Notes: generated from the sequence alone by a model not told the origin. A stretch of 64,000 nucleotides of DNA from Mycolicibacter minnesotensis (GCF_010731755.1 NZ_AP022589.1:2852001-2916000); one strand, 5' to 3'; shown: positions 51,933 through 60,619, counted from the first letter of the stretch. Translations and numbers: made by a program.

Positions 51933-52079
51933 CCTTCGAAAAGGTGGGCCGCAACCTCCGGCTGGGCGGGCACCACTGTCGGTGGCTGCAAGACCACCCT
52001 CGATGACAGCTCGCTGACGGGCACGTATCAGTGCCCGATGCTGCCGCCGATCGACATCGCTTTGGTCAGCGCCGGCTGA
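51933..52079 (+). pseudogene. Possible C-terminal remnant of an exported protein
   Basis: Directly after the GNAT stop codon, the same frame stays open for 48 codons and reads like the end of a secreted protein: WAGTTVGGCKTTLDDSSLTG followed by TYQCPML, with two cysteines. There is no start codon with a ribosome binding site. It may be the tail of a deleted gene. Identity unknown. Confidence 0.3.
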
Positions 52080-52124
52080 ATCCGGAGAACCCGATCACGC
52101 TGATCGCAACCGGGCCGCACCCGG

Positions 52125-52478
52125 CTACCAGATGACGGCGAGCCCGGCGGCGGTCAGCGCGAGTGCACCCGCGGCGTAGAACAGCGGGCGAGGGGCCTGC
52201 CCACCCGACTTGCGCTGGCGGGCCCGGCCGATGCCCAGCACGGCGCCCAGGGCCAGCAGGATCACCAGCTTGATGCTGATCTTGGGGTAGTTGAGCACGA
52301 TGCCGGCGGGCCAGGGTGCGGCCAGCGCAAGGCCGGTCAGCAGCGACAGCAGCACGCCGTAGTCCATCACCTTGGTGAGCTGGAAGCGCCGTGCCGCGGC
52401 TTCGGTGACCAACGCTCCGAACGTCACCGCGAATCCGACGATGTGCAGCAGAACTATTACGTGCCGTAGTACCTCCAC
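52125..52478 (-). CDS. Small four-helix membrane protein
   Basis: A 117-residue integral membrane protein with four predicted helices (about residues 3-23, 38-58, 63-83 and 96-116) and a conserved-looking LHIVGFAVTFGALVTE first segment. The GTG at 52478 is chosen because TAGCCT on the minus strand (52491-52486) ends 7 nt before it; the longer frame runs through the divergent OsmC gene. It belongs to a group of unnamed mycobacterial membrane proteins; function unknown. Confidence 0.75.
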   Translation of the reverse strand: MEVLRHVIVLLHIVGFAVTFGALVTEAAARRFQLTKVMDYGVLLSLLTGLALAAPWPAGIVLNYPKISIKLVILLALGAVLGIGRARQRKSGGQAPRPLFYAAGALALTAAGLAVIW

Positions 52479-52580
52479 GTCGCTCAGGCTAGCCCCTGGC
52501 GGCGGCAAATGGTATTCGATCCGAACACCGGAGGGTCGCGCGTTGGCCGACCCGTCGGCGTGGTCTTTACCCTTACCGGC

Positions 52581-53093
52581 ATGACCACCTCGACATCTCG
52601 CCTGGCCGCCGTCGTCGCCGCCACCAGTGACCCCGCCGCCGCCGACCCCGCCACCTCCCAGGTCGTGTTCCGCGCCTCGGCAGTCGCCCACGACGCCGTG
52701 GCCAGCACCATCTCCCTGGGCCAGTACAAGGTCGAGGTCGACGAGCCGCCCGCCCTCGGCGGGGAGAACACCGCACCCAACCCGGTCGAGTACTACCTGG
52801 GGGCACTGCTGTCCTGCCAGGTGGTCACCTGGCGCTATTGGGCAGAGAAGTTGGGCATCACGGTCGATGAGATCACCGGTCGCGCCGAAGGCGATCTCGA
52901 CGTCCGCGGGTTCTTCGGCCTGGACGACGCTGTCCGCCCCGGCTTCAAGGAGGTGCGGGTGGTGGTCACCGTGACCGGCCCCGAAACCGAGGAGCGCTAT
53001 CGGGAACTGCACGAGGTGGTGGAAAAGCACTGCCCGGTGCTGGACCTGACCACCAACGTCACCCCGGTGCGCAGCACCCTGGAAATCGGCTAG
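52581..53093 (+). CDS. OsmC family protein
   Basis: A 170-residue OsmC/Ohr-fold protein. The strand-helix LGGENTAPNPVEYYLGALLSCQ holds the single conserved cysteine (LLSC); the second redox cysteine lies in EKHCPVLDLTTN. Proteins of this fold reduce organic hydroperoxides through the cysteine pair. The ATG at 52581 lies 7 nt after TACCCT (52568-52573) with no Shine-Dalgarno, so leaderless translation is likely. Confidence 0.9.
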   Translation: MTTSTSRLAAVVAATSDPAAADPATSQVVFRASAVAHDAVASTISLGQYKVEVDEPPALGGENTAPNPVEYYLGALLSCQVVTWRYWAEKLGITVDEITGRAEGDLDVRGFFGLDDAVRPGFKEVRVVVTVTGPETEERYRELHEVVEKHCPVLDLTTNVTPVRSTLEIG

Positions 53094-53099
53094 CCGGGG

Positions 53100-53492
53100 T
53101 CAGTCCAGGTCGATCCGGACGGTCAGCAAGTCGGTGCCGAACGTCCGGACCAGGGCACTGTTGACGCGCGGCAAGGTCTCGAGGCGCGCCTGCGCGTCGT
53201 CGTCGGGCATCAGGTGGGCAGTTCCGCTGTGCCAGCGGCCACCGATGCGGACCCGAACGGCGTTGTTGGCCTTGATGTTACGGATGTAGTTCGCCGTTTC
53301 GCCGTGCTCGGCGACCAGCCAGAACTGAGTGCCGTCACGTCGCCCGCCGATCGGGGTGGTGCGGCGCTGCCCGCTGACCCGGCCGGTGGTCTCCAATAGG
53401 ACCTGGGTCGGCAGACGCCGGGTGATCGGATTGGCGATGTGCCGCTGGAAGAAATCGACCATGCTGCGCTTGTGCGCCGGTGCCGTGGACAT
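53100..53492 (-). CDS. F420-binding nitroreductase/deazaflavin oxidoreductase (Ddn-like)
   Basis: A 130-residue split-barrel enzyme of the mycobacterial Ddn family. LLETTGRVSGQRRTTPIGGR and the following FWLVAEHGETANYIRNI strand form the F420-binding site in these proteins. Members reduce quinones or xenobiotics with reduced F420; Ddn itself activates pretomanid. Convergent with osmC, 6 nt apart. Confidence 0.88.
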   Translation of the reverse strand: MSTAPAHKRSMVDFFQRHIANPITRRLPTQVLLETTGRVSGQRRTTPIGGRRDGTQFWLVAEHGETANYIRNIKANNAVRVRIGGRWHSGTAHLMPDDDAQARLETLPRVNSALVRTFGTDLLTVRIDLD

Positions 53493-53575
53493 GTAGACCG
53501 ATTGTGGTCGGCTTCGGGCACCATGTCATCCGAACCCCATAGTCAGCAGCAACCCACAACCAACGAGGAGCCTCG

Positions 53576-53908
53576 GTGATCTTCATCGTCGTCAAGTTCG
53601 CGGTCAAACCGGAGTGGGCGCAGCGCTGGCCGCAGTTGGTGGCCGGCTTCACCGAGGCCACCCGCGCCGAGCCGGGCAACCTCTGGTTCGAGTGGTCACG
53701 CAGCCTGGACGACCCGAACGAATACGTGCTCGTCGAAGCCTTCCGTGACGGCGAGGCCGGCGGCGCACACGTCAACAGCGACCACTTCAAGCAGGCCATG
53801 GCCGAGATGCCGCAGGCGCTGGTGTCGACACCGAAGATCATCAGCCAGCAGATCGACGCCACGGACTGGTCGCAGATGGGCGAGCTGAGCGTCGAGGAGC
53901 AGGCCTAG
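53576..53908 (+). CDS. Antibiotic biosynthesis monooxygenase (ABM/YgiN-like) domain protein, Rv1117-like
   Basis: A 110-residue dimeric alpha+beta barrel protein (PF03992 type): FIVVKFAVKPEWAQRWPQLV, the EPGNLWFEWSRSLDDPNEYV hairpin, and HVNSDHFKQAM. Members act as cofactor-free monooxygenases on quinol-like substrates or as haem-degrading enzymes; the residues needed to tell them apart are not obvious. GAGGAG (53565-53570) lies 5 nt before the GTG. Its stop codon and that of the convergent gene share the palindrome CTAG. Confidence 0.88.
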   Translation: MIFIVVKFAVKPEWAQRWPQLVAGFTEATRAEPGNLWFEWSRSLDDPNEYVLVEAFRDGEAGGAHVNSDHFKQAMAEMPQALVSTPKIISQQIDATDWSQMGELSVEEQA

Positions 53909-54597
53909 CGGACGACGGCGATCTCCCGGCCCAGCTGATAGCCGGGGGCCAACGGCAAGATGTCGCCGCTCCAAAAGGACCCGGGGTCAAACCAGTTGGA
54001 ATCCTTGTCCGTCGAGAGCAAGCCCATCTCCTCGTAGGTGATGGCCACCGTCTCGGCGCAGTAGGCGGTCTGCAGGGCGACCCGGTTGTTGCGGGCCTTG
54101 CGCCGCTGAGTGATCTCGTGGGCCTTGCGGTCCAAGAACGGAATCCCGCGGGTCCAGTCGGCCAGGGTGGGCAACCGGCCCCGCAACCACCGGCCGGTCA
54201 ATCGGGCGGTGGTGGGAAACGCAGTCCCGTCCATCCGGGCGATCGCCTGCAGCAGGTGGTTCTCCTGTTTGCGGGTGACGGTCCCGTTGAGCTGACGAAA
54301 CCAGCAGCGCTGCTCGTAGCGGCCCATCCACTGCTCGACGGCGGCGCGGGCATCGTTGAGCTGCACGCCGCGATGGTTGGTGCCGGTCCAGAAGTCATGC
54401 AGTTTGTCGCCGAGCTCGGCGTGCCAGATCAGCGGTGGCAGGTCATCAAGGGCCACCGTCATCCCGACATGGTTCACCGGGGAGTTCGACAGCGTTTGGA
54501 TGGCGCGGTCCGGGCCGGAACGGCCGCGGAACAGCCAGATGTCGCCGGTGCGGGTCTCGGCCAGCGCACGCTCCAAAGTCACTGTGTGTTCATCCAC
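53905..54597 (-). CDS. NlpC/P60-like (YiiX/DUF830-type) protein, Rv1118c-like
   Basis: A 230-residue protein with the pattern of the circularly permuted papain-like YiiX group: an N-terminal GDIWLFRG and PVNHVGMTV strand carrying the His, and a later AYCAETVAI segment with the candidate nucleophile Cys. No signal peptide is present, so a cytosolic amidase or acyltransferase role on lipids or peptides is possible. The GTG at 54597 follows TAGGGT (minus strand 54610-54605) by 7 nt, so it is leaderless. Position matches Rv1118c. Confidence 0.7.
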   Translation of the reverse strand: MDEHTVTLERALAETRTGDIWLFRGRSGPDRAIQTLSNSPVNHVGMTVALDDLPPLIWHAELGDKLHDFWTGTNHRGVQLNDARAAVEQWMGRYEQRCWFRQLNGTVTRKQENHLLQAIARMDGTAFPTTARLTGRWLRGRLPTLADWTRGIPFLDRKAHEITQRRKARNNRVALQTAYCAETVAITYEEMGLLSTDKDSNWFDPGSFWSGDILPLAPGYQLGREIAVVR

Positions 54598-54604
54598 GCT
54601 CAGC

Positions 54605-54614
54605 ACCCTAAAGT
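54605..54614. promoter_or_regulatory. Two overlapping divergent -10 boxes
   Basis: TAGGGT on the minus strand (54610-54605) and TAAAGT on the plus strand (54609-54614) share the central TA base pairs. Each stands 6-7 nt before a leaderless GTG start (54597 minus, 54621 plus). RNA polymerase could open only one at a time, so the two genes would compete. Confidence 0.55.
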
Positions 54615-54620
54615 GTGAGC

Positions 54621-54782
54621 GTGCGCAGCATCTGGAAATGGATCGGCCTGGCGGGTGTGGTCGGGGTTGCCGCCGGCGGCGTGCTGGTGGCGCGAGACCA
54701 GCGACGGCGGCGGGCCTACACACCTGAGGAGATCCGCGCCCGGCTGCACGAGCGGCTGGCCGAGGCCGGCGGCGAGGACTGA
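54621..54782 (+). CDS. Small single-helix membrane protein (53 residues)
   Basis: A 53-residue ORF starting with GTG: a short basic/aromatic N-terminus (RSIWKWIGL), one membrane helix rich in Gly/Ala/Val (residues 8-23), then a basic, highly charged tail with YTPEEIRARLHERLAEAGG. Its -10 box TAAAGT is 6 nt upstream. The stop codon abuts the stop of the convergent cyclase gene with no spacing. The clean amphipathic C-terminus and promoter support a real gene. Function unknown. Confidence 0.7.
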   Translation: MRSIWKWIGLAGVVGVAAGGVLVARDQRRRRAYTPEEIRARLHERLAEAGGED

Positions 54783-55601
54783 TCAGTCGGTGACGTCGAC
54801 GCCGTAGAGACGATGCGTGCCGGCGAAACCTTTGAGTTCGGCGTCGCGCCCGGGGCCCACCGTGATGTCGTCGCATTCCTTGATCGCGTCGCGTACCGGC
54901 CCACTGATCAGGATCTGGCCGCCTTCGGCGGCCGCGGCCACTCGCGCGGCCATCGCCACGTTGCGGCCGAACAGGTCGTCACCGCGGCGCACCGAACGGC
55001 CCATATGCACCCCGATGCGGACCCGGATCGGATGCTGCGGCTTGCGGCCCCGCGACGACGCCAACGCGTGCTGAATGTCGATGGCGCAGCGCACCGCCTG
55101 CTCGGCTTCGGCGAAGGCGATCATGAAGCCGTCGCCCTGACTTTTGACCACGTGACCGCGGTGCTGTTCGACCAGCCGTTGCACCATGGCGTCGTGTCGG
55201 GCGATCAGCTTCACCCACGCGCGGTCGCCGATCCGTTCGTTGAGCGCGGTGGATCCCTCGATGTCGGTGAACAACACCACCACATGCCCGTCTGGGGTCA
55301 GGCGGGCCAGGTCGGGCCGCTCCACTGCCGCCCAGTCGGCGAGGTCTTCGATCGAACTGCGCACGGCCGCGCCGAATCCCTTCGTGCGCACCAGGTTCGC
55401 CGTCTGCCACACCGTCTTGACGGCCTCACGTCCGCCGCTGAGCAGCAGATTGCGGGTGTCGACCTGGCTGCGCAGTGCCTCGACCTCGGCGCGGATCTGC
55501 CGCAGCCGGGCAGCCATGAACGCCAGCGCGATTCCTTCGCCGGCAGCCAGGGCCGCCAGCGCGTACGCCGCCAGCAGGGGCGGCGCCAGCCAGCCGGTCA
55601 A
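54783..55601 (-). CDS. Class III adenylate cyclase, membrane-anchored (Ma1120/Rv1120c type)
   Basis: A 272-residue cyclase that makes cAMP from ATP. Residues 10-30 are a membrane helix, followed by a linker and the cyclase domain (about 104-268). Catalytic positions: metal Asp113 (FTDIEGST) and Asp157 (QGDGF), adenine-specific Lys153 and Asp209 (56 apart, as in M. avium Ma1120), and Arg220; the transition-state Asn appears as Ala216 (RNVAMAARV). The tuberculosis equivalent Rv1120c is reported to be a broken gene; here it is full length. It overlaps the upstream hydrolase by 4 nt (ATGA), so both are one operon. Confidence 0.9.
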   Translation of the reverse strand: MTGWLAPPLLAAYALAALAAGEGIALAFMAARLRQIRAEVEALRSQVDTRNLLLSGGREAVKTVWQTANLVRTKGFGAAVRSSIEDLADWAAVERPDLARLTPDGHVVVLFTDIEGSTALNERIGDRAWVKLIARHDAMVQRLVEQHRGHVVKSQGDGFMIAFAEAEQAVRCAIDIQHALASSRGRKPQHPIRVRIGVHMGRSVRRGDDLFGRNVAMAARVAAAAEGGQILISGPVRDAIKECDDITVGPGRDAELKGFAGTHRLYGVDVTD

Positions 55602-56452
55602 GGCCCGGACACGAACTCGACGACGGCCGCGCTGAAGGCGTCATTGTCGTCGCCGGCCGCGGTGTGACCGGCCTCGGACAACTCCACTAGTCGCGCGCCC
55701 GGAACCTTGGACAGAAAATCCGCGACGCCCTCGGCGCTGACCACGTCGGACAGTTTGCCGCGGATCAGCAGGATCGGAATCTGCAGACCGATGGCGGCCG
55801 CCTCGATCTTCTCGGTGCGCAGCGCGGGGTCGTCGCCGGGCTTGGTCATCAATGCCGGATCCCAGTGCCAATACCAGCGGCCGTCACGCAACCGCAGATT
55901 CTTCTTCAACCCCTCCGGGCTGCGCGGCTTGGCCCGGTGCGGCAGATACGCCGCCACCGCGTCGGCGGCCTGCTCCAGGGACTCGAAGCCGTCGATGTGG
56001 CTGGCCATGAAGTCGCGGATGCGGGCGCTGCCGTCCTTCTCATACCGCGGCACCACATCGACCAGCACCAGCTTGGTCACCCGTTGCGGCCCCGCCTCGT
56101 CGGCCACCAAGATGCCGGTCAGCCCACCCATACTGGCCCCGATCAGGGCCACCGGCCGGCCGATCGCCGCGATGACGGCGACCGCGTCGGCGGTCAGGGT
56201 CTCGATGGCGTAGTCGGCGTCGGGTGCGCGGTCGCTGTCGCCGTGCCCCCGGGTGTCGAGAGCGATGACGTGATAGCCCCGGTCCGCCAGAATCTGGCCG
56301 GTCTTGTGCCAGGAGTGCCGGTTCTGTCCACCGCCGTGCAGCATCAGGATCGTCGGATTCCCAGCCGCCTCGATGGCGCCTCGGTTCCATTCGTCGGCGA
56401 CCAGCGTGACTCCGTCGACGCCGTCGTATTCGACGGTCTGGGCTGCGCGCAT
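55598..56452 (-). CDS. Alpha/beta hydrolase (non-haem peroxidase BpoB/Rv1123c-like)
   Basis: A 284-residue hydrolase: [13 protein letters not shown] (oxyanion region), nucleophile elbow GASMGG (Ser), an Asp in IRGKLSDVV and His in SEAGHTAAG. Position between the cyclase and the epoxide hydrolase matches bpoB (Rv1123c); such non-haem peroxidases are really esterase-like serine hydrolases. The ATG at 56452 follows TACCAT on the minus strand by 6 nt. Its end overlaps the cyclase start. Substrate unknown. Confidence 0.88.
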   Translation of the reverse strand: MRAAQTVEYDGVDGVTLVADEWNRGAIEAAGNPTILMLHGGGQNRHSWHKTGQILADRGYHVIALDTRGHGDSDRAPDADYAIETLTADAVAVIAAIGRPVALIGASMGGLTGILVADEAGPQRVTKLVLVDVVPRYEKDGSARIRDFMASHIDGFESLEQAADAVAAYLPHRAKPRSPEGLKKNLRLRDGRWYWHWDPALMTKPGDDPALRTEKIEAAAIGLQIPILLIRGKLSDVVSAEGVADFLSKVPGARLVELSEAGHTAAGDDNDAFSAAVVEFVSGP

Positions 56453-56524
56453 TTCAAGATGGTAGATAGGTTGGACGACAGGGCGGACAGAAACGGCCGC
56501 CCGGCCCGGTCTGAGGGGTATGTG

Positions 56525-57415
56525 ATGACTGAACCGCGGTGGATCGACGTGCCGACCCCCGGTATTGCGCTCAAGGCACTGAGTTGGGGGACACCGGGTG
56601 ACCCGGTGGCGTTGTGCCTGCACGGCTTTCCCGACACCGCCTACGGCTGGCGCCGCCTGGCACCGCGACTGGTGGCCGACGGTTGGCATGTGGTGGCGCC
56701 GTTCATGCGGGGTTACGCGCCGTCGGCGATTCCCGACGACGGCAGCTTCCACATCGGCGCCCTGATGGACGACGCCCTGCGGGTGCTCGCCGCCGTCGGC
56801 GAGACCGGCCGCGACGTGGTGATCGGGCATGACTGGGGTGCGTTGACGGCCACCGGCCTGGCCGCCATGCCCACCAGCCCGTTCACCCGGGCCGTGATCA
56901 TGTCGGTGCCGCCGCCCGCGGCGCTGCGTGCCGTCGAGGGGACCGGCCGGCTCAGCCTGGCCGCGCAGCTGCCGGCGCAATTGCTGCGCAGCTGGTACAT
57001 CAGTTACTTCCAGCTGCCGTGGCTGCCGGAACGCTCCGCGTCCTGGGTGCTGCCGTTGCTGTGGCGGCGGTGGTCACCGGGCTATCCGGCCGAGGAGGAT
57101 CTGCGGCACGTCGACGCCGCCATCGGAACCCCGGAGGGCTGGCGGGCCGCACTGGGGCCGTATCGGGCGTTGCGCAGCCGGCGGGTCCCCGACCGCTACG
57201 CCGAGCTGCACCGGCACTGGCTGCAACTGCCGCGGCTGCCAAGCCTGTATCTGCACGGGCGCACCGACGGCTGCATGGCGGAGGAGTTCACCCGGTGGGT
57301 GCAGCCGGCATTGCCGCCGGGCAGTGCCGCGGCCGTGGTCGAAAACGCCGGCCACTTCCTGCAACTCGAGCAGCCCGAGGAGATCGCCGTGCGGGTGCTG
57401 CAATTCCTGAGTTGA
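56525..57415 (+). CDS. Epoxide hydrolase-like alpha/beta hydrolase (EphC/Rv1124-like)
   Basis: A 296-residue hydrolase with the elbow GHDWGA, where Asp replaces Ser as nucleophile, the hallmark of epoxide hydrolases and haloalkane dehalogenases. The HGFPDTAYGWRR oxyanion region, HGRTDGCM (acid) and ENAGHFLQLEQP (His) complete the site. Such enzymes open epoxides to diols. The ATG at 56525 has a GAGGGG motif just upstream. The WS/DGAT-like gene follows after 20 nt. Order bpoB-ephC matches M. tuberculosis. Confidence 0.9.
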   Translation: MTEPRWIDVPTPGIALKALSWGTPGDPVALCLHGFPDTAYGWRRLAPRLVADGWHVVAPFMRGYAPSAIPDDGSFHIGALMDDALRVLAAVGETGRDVVIGHDWGALTATGLAAMPTSPFTRAVIMSVPPPAALRAVEGTGRLSLAAQLPAQLLRSWYISYFQLPWLPERSASWVLPLLWRRWSPGYPAEEDLRHVDAAIGTPEGWRAALGPYRALRSRRVPDRYAELHRHWLQLPRLPSLYLHGRTDGCMAEEFTRWVQPALPPGSAAAVVENAGHFLQLEQPEEIAVRVLQFLS

Positions 57416-57435
57416 CCCCGGCACCTGATCGCCGG

Positions 57436-58659
57436 ATGACCGCGATCGACGCACAGTTCTACTGGATGTCGGGGAAGATCCCCAGCGACCAGTTCCTGCT
57501 GTACGCCTTCGCCGGTGTGCCGGCCGACGTCGACGCCGCGATCGCTGAGGTGCTGGAGCGGGCCCGGCAAGTCCCGGATCTGACCATCCGGGTCGCCGAC
57601 GCCGGTGCACTGCGCTACCCGCGCTGGATCCCGTTGCGCGAGCACCCGAAAGTGATCCGGCGCCGGGCAGCCGAAGACACCTGGAGCGGCTGCCTGGATG
57701 CGGTCGTGGAACTGGCCGATGACCAACTCGACGTCCGGGTGGCACCGTGGCGGCTGCACGTGTTCGTTCCGGTCCACGACATTCCCGGTCACTCCGGCGC
57801 AGGCACCGTGGCGGTGCTGCAGGTGGCCCACGTGCTCGCCGACGGCGGGCGTGCGTCGGCGCTGGCCGCGTGGCTGTTCGGCCGTGACGCACCGGTGCGC
57901 GAGGTGACAACGCCGCGGCGCGGCTTCCTGCCGTGGCGCGCGGTGGCCGCGGCACGCACGCACCGCGGCCGCGTCGAGGACACCCAGGCCGGGCGGCTGC
58001 CGCCACCCGTCGGGGACCGTCCGTTGGTGGCCACCAACAATCGGCCGGCCGGCGGCCGGGCGGTGCGCACGCTGCTGCGGCACCGGGCGGAGCTGAGCGG
58101 GCCGACCGTGACCGTGGCGGTACTCGCGGCGGTGTCCGCGGCGCTCAGCGAACATCTGGGCACCCCCGGCGATGAGCTGGGTGCGGAGGTGCCGATGGCC
58201 AAAGCCGGTGTTCGCTACGCCCACAATCACTTCGGCAATGTTGCGGTGGGGCTCTACCCGCAGCTGCGTCATGATGAGCGATGCGCGCGGATCGCCGCGG
58301 ATCTGGAGTGCGGGCGGGCTCGCGGCAGCCACCCCGCCTCGGCCGCCGCCGACCGGGCTTTTGCCGCGACGCCCGCGGCCCTGTTGCGCTGGGGCGTCGG
58401 CTATTTCGACCCCGACGCTCGTCCACAGCGGGTGACGGGCAACACGGTGGTCTCCAGTGTCCACCGGGGTGCTGCGGACCTGCGATTCGGTGCGGCGCCG
58501 GTGCTGCTCACCGCGGGGTTTCCGGCGTTGTCCCCGGCGATGGGGCTGACCCACGGTGTGCACGGGATCGGCGACACCGTCGTGATCAGCGTGCACGCCG
58601 CCGAATCGGCGATCGGTGATATCGACCGATACTTACGCTTGCTGGACGCCGCGTTGTAG
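57436..58659 (+). CDS. WS/DGAT-like condensation-superfamily acyltransferase (Rv1125-like)
   Basis: A 407-residue protein of the CoA-dependent acyltransferase superfamily. The N-terminal MTAIDAQFYWMSGKIPSDQF is typical of wax ester synthase/diacylglycerol acyltransferases, the catalytic motif reads VAHVLADGGRASAL (His-x3-Asp-Gly, only one His), and the C-terminal part carries NHFGNVAVGLYP as in the DUF1298 half. It would esterify an alcohol or diacylglycerol with acyl-CoA, but the missing first His and shorter length make storage-lipid synthesis uncertain. Follows the epoxide hydrolase on the same strand. Confidence 0.8.
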   Translation: MTAIDAQFYWMSGKIPSDQFLLYAFAGVPADVDAAIAEVLERARQVPDLTIRVADAGALRYPRWIPLREHPKVIRRRAAEDTWSGCLDAVVELADDQLDVRVAPWRLHVFVPVHDIPGHSGAGTVAVLQVAHVLADGGRASALAAWLFGRDAPVREVTTPRRGFLPWRAVAAARTHRGRVEDTQAGRLPPPVGDRPLVATNNRPAGGRAVRTLLRHRAELSGPTVTVAVLAAVSAALSEHLGTPGDELGAEVPMAKAGVRYAHNHFGNVAVGLYPQLRHDERCARIAADLECGRARGSHPASAAADRAFAATPAALLRWGVGYFDPDARPQRVTGNTVVSSVHRGAADLRFGAAPVLLTAGFPALSPAMGLTHGVHGIGDTVVISVHAAESAIGDIDRYLRLLDAAL

Positions 58660-58668
58660 TTTGTGCAG

Positions 58669-59187
58669 ATGGTCACTGCTGCTGATGTTGCGCTCCTGTT
58701 CCTGCGCCTGGTTCTGGGTCTGACCATGGCGGCGCACGGATTCAACAAGTTCTTCGGAGGCGGCGGAATCGCCGGTACCGCGGGCTGGTTCGAGAGCATC
58801 GGGATGAAGTACGGCAAGTTCCAGGCCGTGACGGCGGCAACGGCCGAGATCGCGGCCGGGTTGGGGCTGGCGGTGGGGCTCTTGACGCCGATCGCCGCCG
58901 CCGGATTTGTGGCCCTGATGGCGGTGGCGGTGGTGACCGCGCACGCGTCCAACGGCTTCTTCGTGATGAACAACGGCTGGGAGTACAACCTGGTGCTGGC
59001 CGCCGGTGCGGTCGCGATCGCGATGCTGGGTCCGGGCTACCTCAGTGCCGACCACCAGATCTTCTGCCACTGCTGGAAGAACGGCTGGCCGGGGCTGTGG
59101 ATCTCGCTGGGTCTGGGGCTGGCCGGCGCGATCGGTCAGTTGGCGCTGTTCTACCGGCCGGCCGGGTCCACGGCCACCGGCGAGTAG
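58669..59187 (+). CDS. DoxX family membrane protein
   Basis: A 172-residue protein with four to five membrane helices and DoxX signatures: LLFLRLVLGLTMAAHGFNKF, GGGGIAGTAGWFESIGMKYG. DoxX-like proteins take part in thiosulfate/redox or membrane oxidative-stress complexes; mycobacterial DoxX works with SodA and SseA, but those are not adjacent. TAGTTT ends 6 nt before the ATG at 58669, suggesting a leaderless start. The 3' end overlaps convergent prpR by 37 nt. Confidence 0.9.
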   Translation: MVTAADVALLFLRLVLGLTMAAHGFNKFFGGGGIAGTAGWFESIGMKYGKFQAVTAATAEIAAGLGLAVGLLTPIAAAGFVALMAVAVVTAHASNGFFVMNNGWEYNLVLAAGAVAIAMLGPGYLSADHQIFCHCWKNGWPGLWISLGLGLAGAIGQLALFYRPAGSTATGE

Positions 59188-60593
59188 GGCAAGCCGCTGC
59201 CGGCGTTCTCGTCGACCACCACGCGGCGGCCCAGGTAGGGGAACGCGCGCTGCGGGCAGGACTCTCGTTCGCAGATCTTGCAGCCCGCTCCGATCGGCAC
59301 CACGGTGGCGTCGTCGTTGAGGGCGACGCCGGTGGAGTACACCAACTTGTCGGCATGCGCCAGGTCGCAGCCGAGTCCGACGGCGAAGGTCTTGTGCTGT
59401 CCCAGGTAGCCGCGTCCCTCCGGCGGGGTGGTGGTGGCGATCCAGAAGTACTTGCGGCCGTCGGGCATCTGCGCCACCTGGGTGACGATCCGGCCCGGCT
59501 GGCTGAACGCGTCATGTACCACCCACAGCGGGCAACTGCCCCCGACGCGACTGAAGTGAAATGCGGTGGCCGACTGACGTTTGGAGATGTTTCCGGCCTT
59601 GTCGGTGCGGACGAAGATGAACGGTACCCCGCGCCGGCCGGGCTGTTGCAGGGTGGAGAGCCGATGGCACACGGTCTCGAATCCGACCTCGAAACGCCGG
59701 CCCAACAGGTCGATGTCGTAGCGCAGATCCATCGCCGACCGTTGAAACTGACGGTAGGGCAACAGGAATGCACCGGCGAAATAGTTGGCCAACCCGATCT
59801 TGGCCACGCCGCGGGATTCCGGGCTCAACGACTGATCCTGGGCCACGATGTCGGAGATCAGCTCCTGCTGCGTCAGCAGCGCCAGTTGAGTGGCGATCTG
59901 GAACGCGCGTTGGCCCGCCAGCAGCCAATGTGCGATGCGCAGCACTCGGGTGGCCGGATCGAAGACGCGCTTGATTCCCGCCGGCAGGTCGTCGACGATC
60001 GCCACGGTGATGCCGAATCGGTCGCTCAACAGCGTCGCCAGCTGAATGTCCAAACCGCCGAAGCGCATCCCGGTGTCGATGAACAGCCGCTCGGCGGCGT
60101 TGTCGAGTTCGCCGATGTAGTTGTTGCGATCGTAGAAGAAGTCGCGGACCTCCTCGAACGGCATGGGACGGGCCACCGACTGCGCTGAGTCGACCGAGAT
60201 CTGTGACCGGTAGGACTCCAATTCCTCAGTGGCCCCGCGGAGCTGGCGATGCATGGTCAGCAGACTGTTGCCGATGTCGGGCATCCGCGCGACCAGTTCC
60301 TCGATCTGACTGTCGCTGGCCGCGTGTTCCCCGGCGGTCGCGGTGAACATGTCACGCAGCTCTGCCACCAGCCGGGCGTCGGTGTCTCCGGAGAAGTACT
60401 GCGCGGGCAGGCTGAATCGGTCGGTGAGCGCCAGCAACACCGGCACGGTGATCGGGCGCTGGTCGTTCTCGAGCTGATTGACGTAGCTGGTCGACAGGTT
60501 CAGTGCGCGTGCCAGCGCCACCTGGGTCAGGCCGCGCTCCTCACGTAGACGTCGCAGCCGGGCCCCGGCGAAGGTCCGGGTAGTGGGTGCCAT
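59151..60593 (-). CDS. prpR: PrpR, propionate-responsive XRE-family activator with iron-sulfur cysteines
   Basis: A 480-residue regulator: N-terminal helix-turn-helix (residues 10-60, LREERGLTQVALARALNLST then SYVNQLENDQRP), IrrE-like and DUF2083 regions, and a C-terminal cysteine motif CKICERESC (Cys438, Cys441, Cys446). In M. tuberculosis the homologue Rv1129c activates prpDC and icl1, responds to propionyl-CoA and carries a 4Fe-4S cluster on three cysteines. The ATG at 60593 has TTTGCAAA-type sites 27-51 bp upstream, fitting autoregulation. Divergent from prpDBC. Confidence 0.93.
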   Translation of the reverse strand: MAPTTRTFAGARLRRLREERGLTQVALARALNLSTSYVNQLENDQRPITVPVLLALTDRFSLPAQYFSGDTDARLVAELRDMFTATAGEHAASDSQIEELVARMPDIGNSLLTMHRQLRGATEELESYRSQISVDSAQSVARPMPFEEVRDFFYDRNNYIGELDNAAERLFIDTGMRFGGLDIQLATLLSDRFGITVAIVDDLPAGIKRVFDPATRVLRIAHWLLAGQRAFQIATQLALLTQQELISDIVAQDQSLSPESRGVAKIGLANYFAGAFLLPYRQFQRSAMDLRYDIDLLGRRFEVGFETVCHRLSTLQQPGRRGVPFIFVRTDKAGNISKRQSATAFHFSRVGGSCPLWVVHDAFSQPGRIVTQVAQMPDGRKYFWIATTTPPEGRGYLGQHKTFAVGLGCDLAHADKLVYSTGVALNDDATVVPIGAGCKICERESCPQRAFPYLGRRVVVDENAGSGLPYSPVAVDPAGR

Positions 60594-60619
60594 GCCACGC
60601 AGCGTAACCCGCGAACGCA

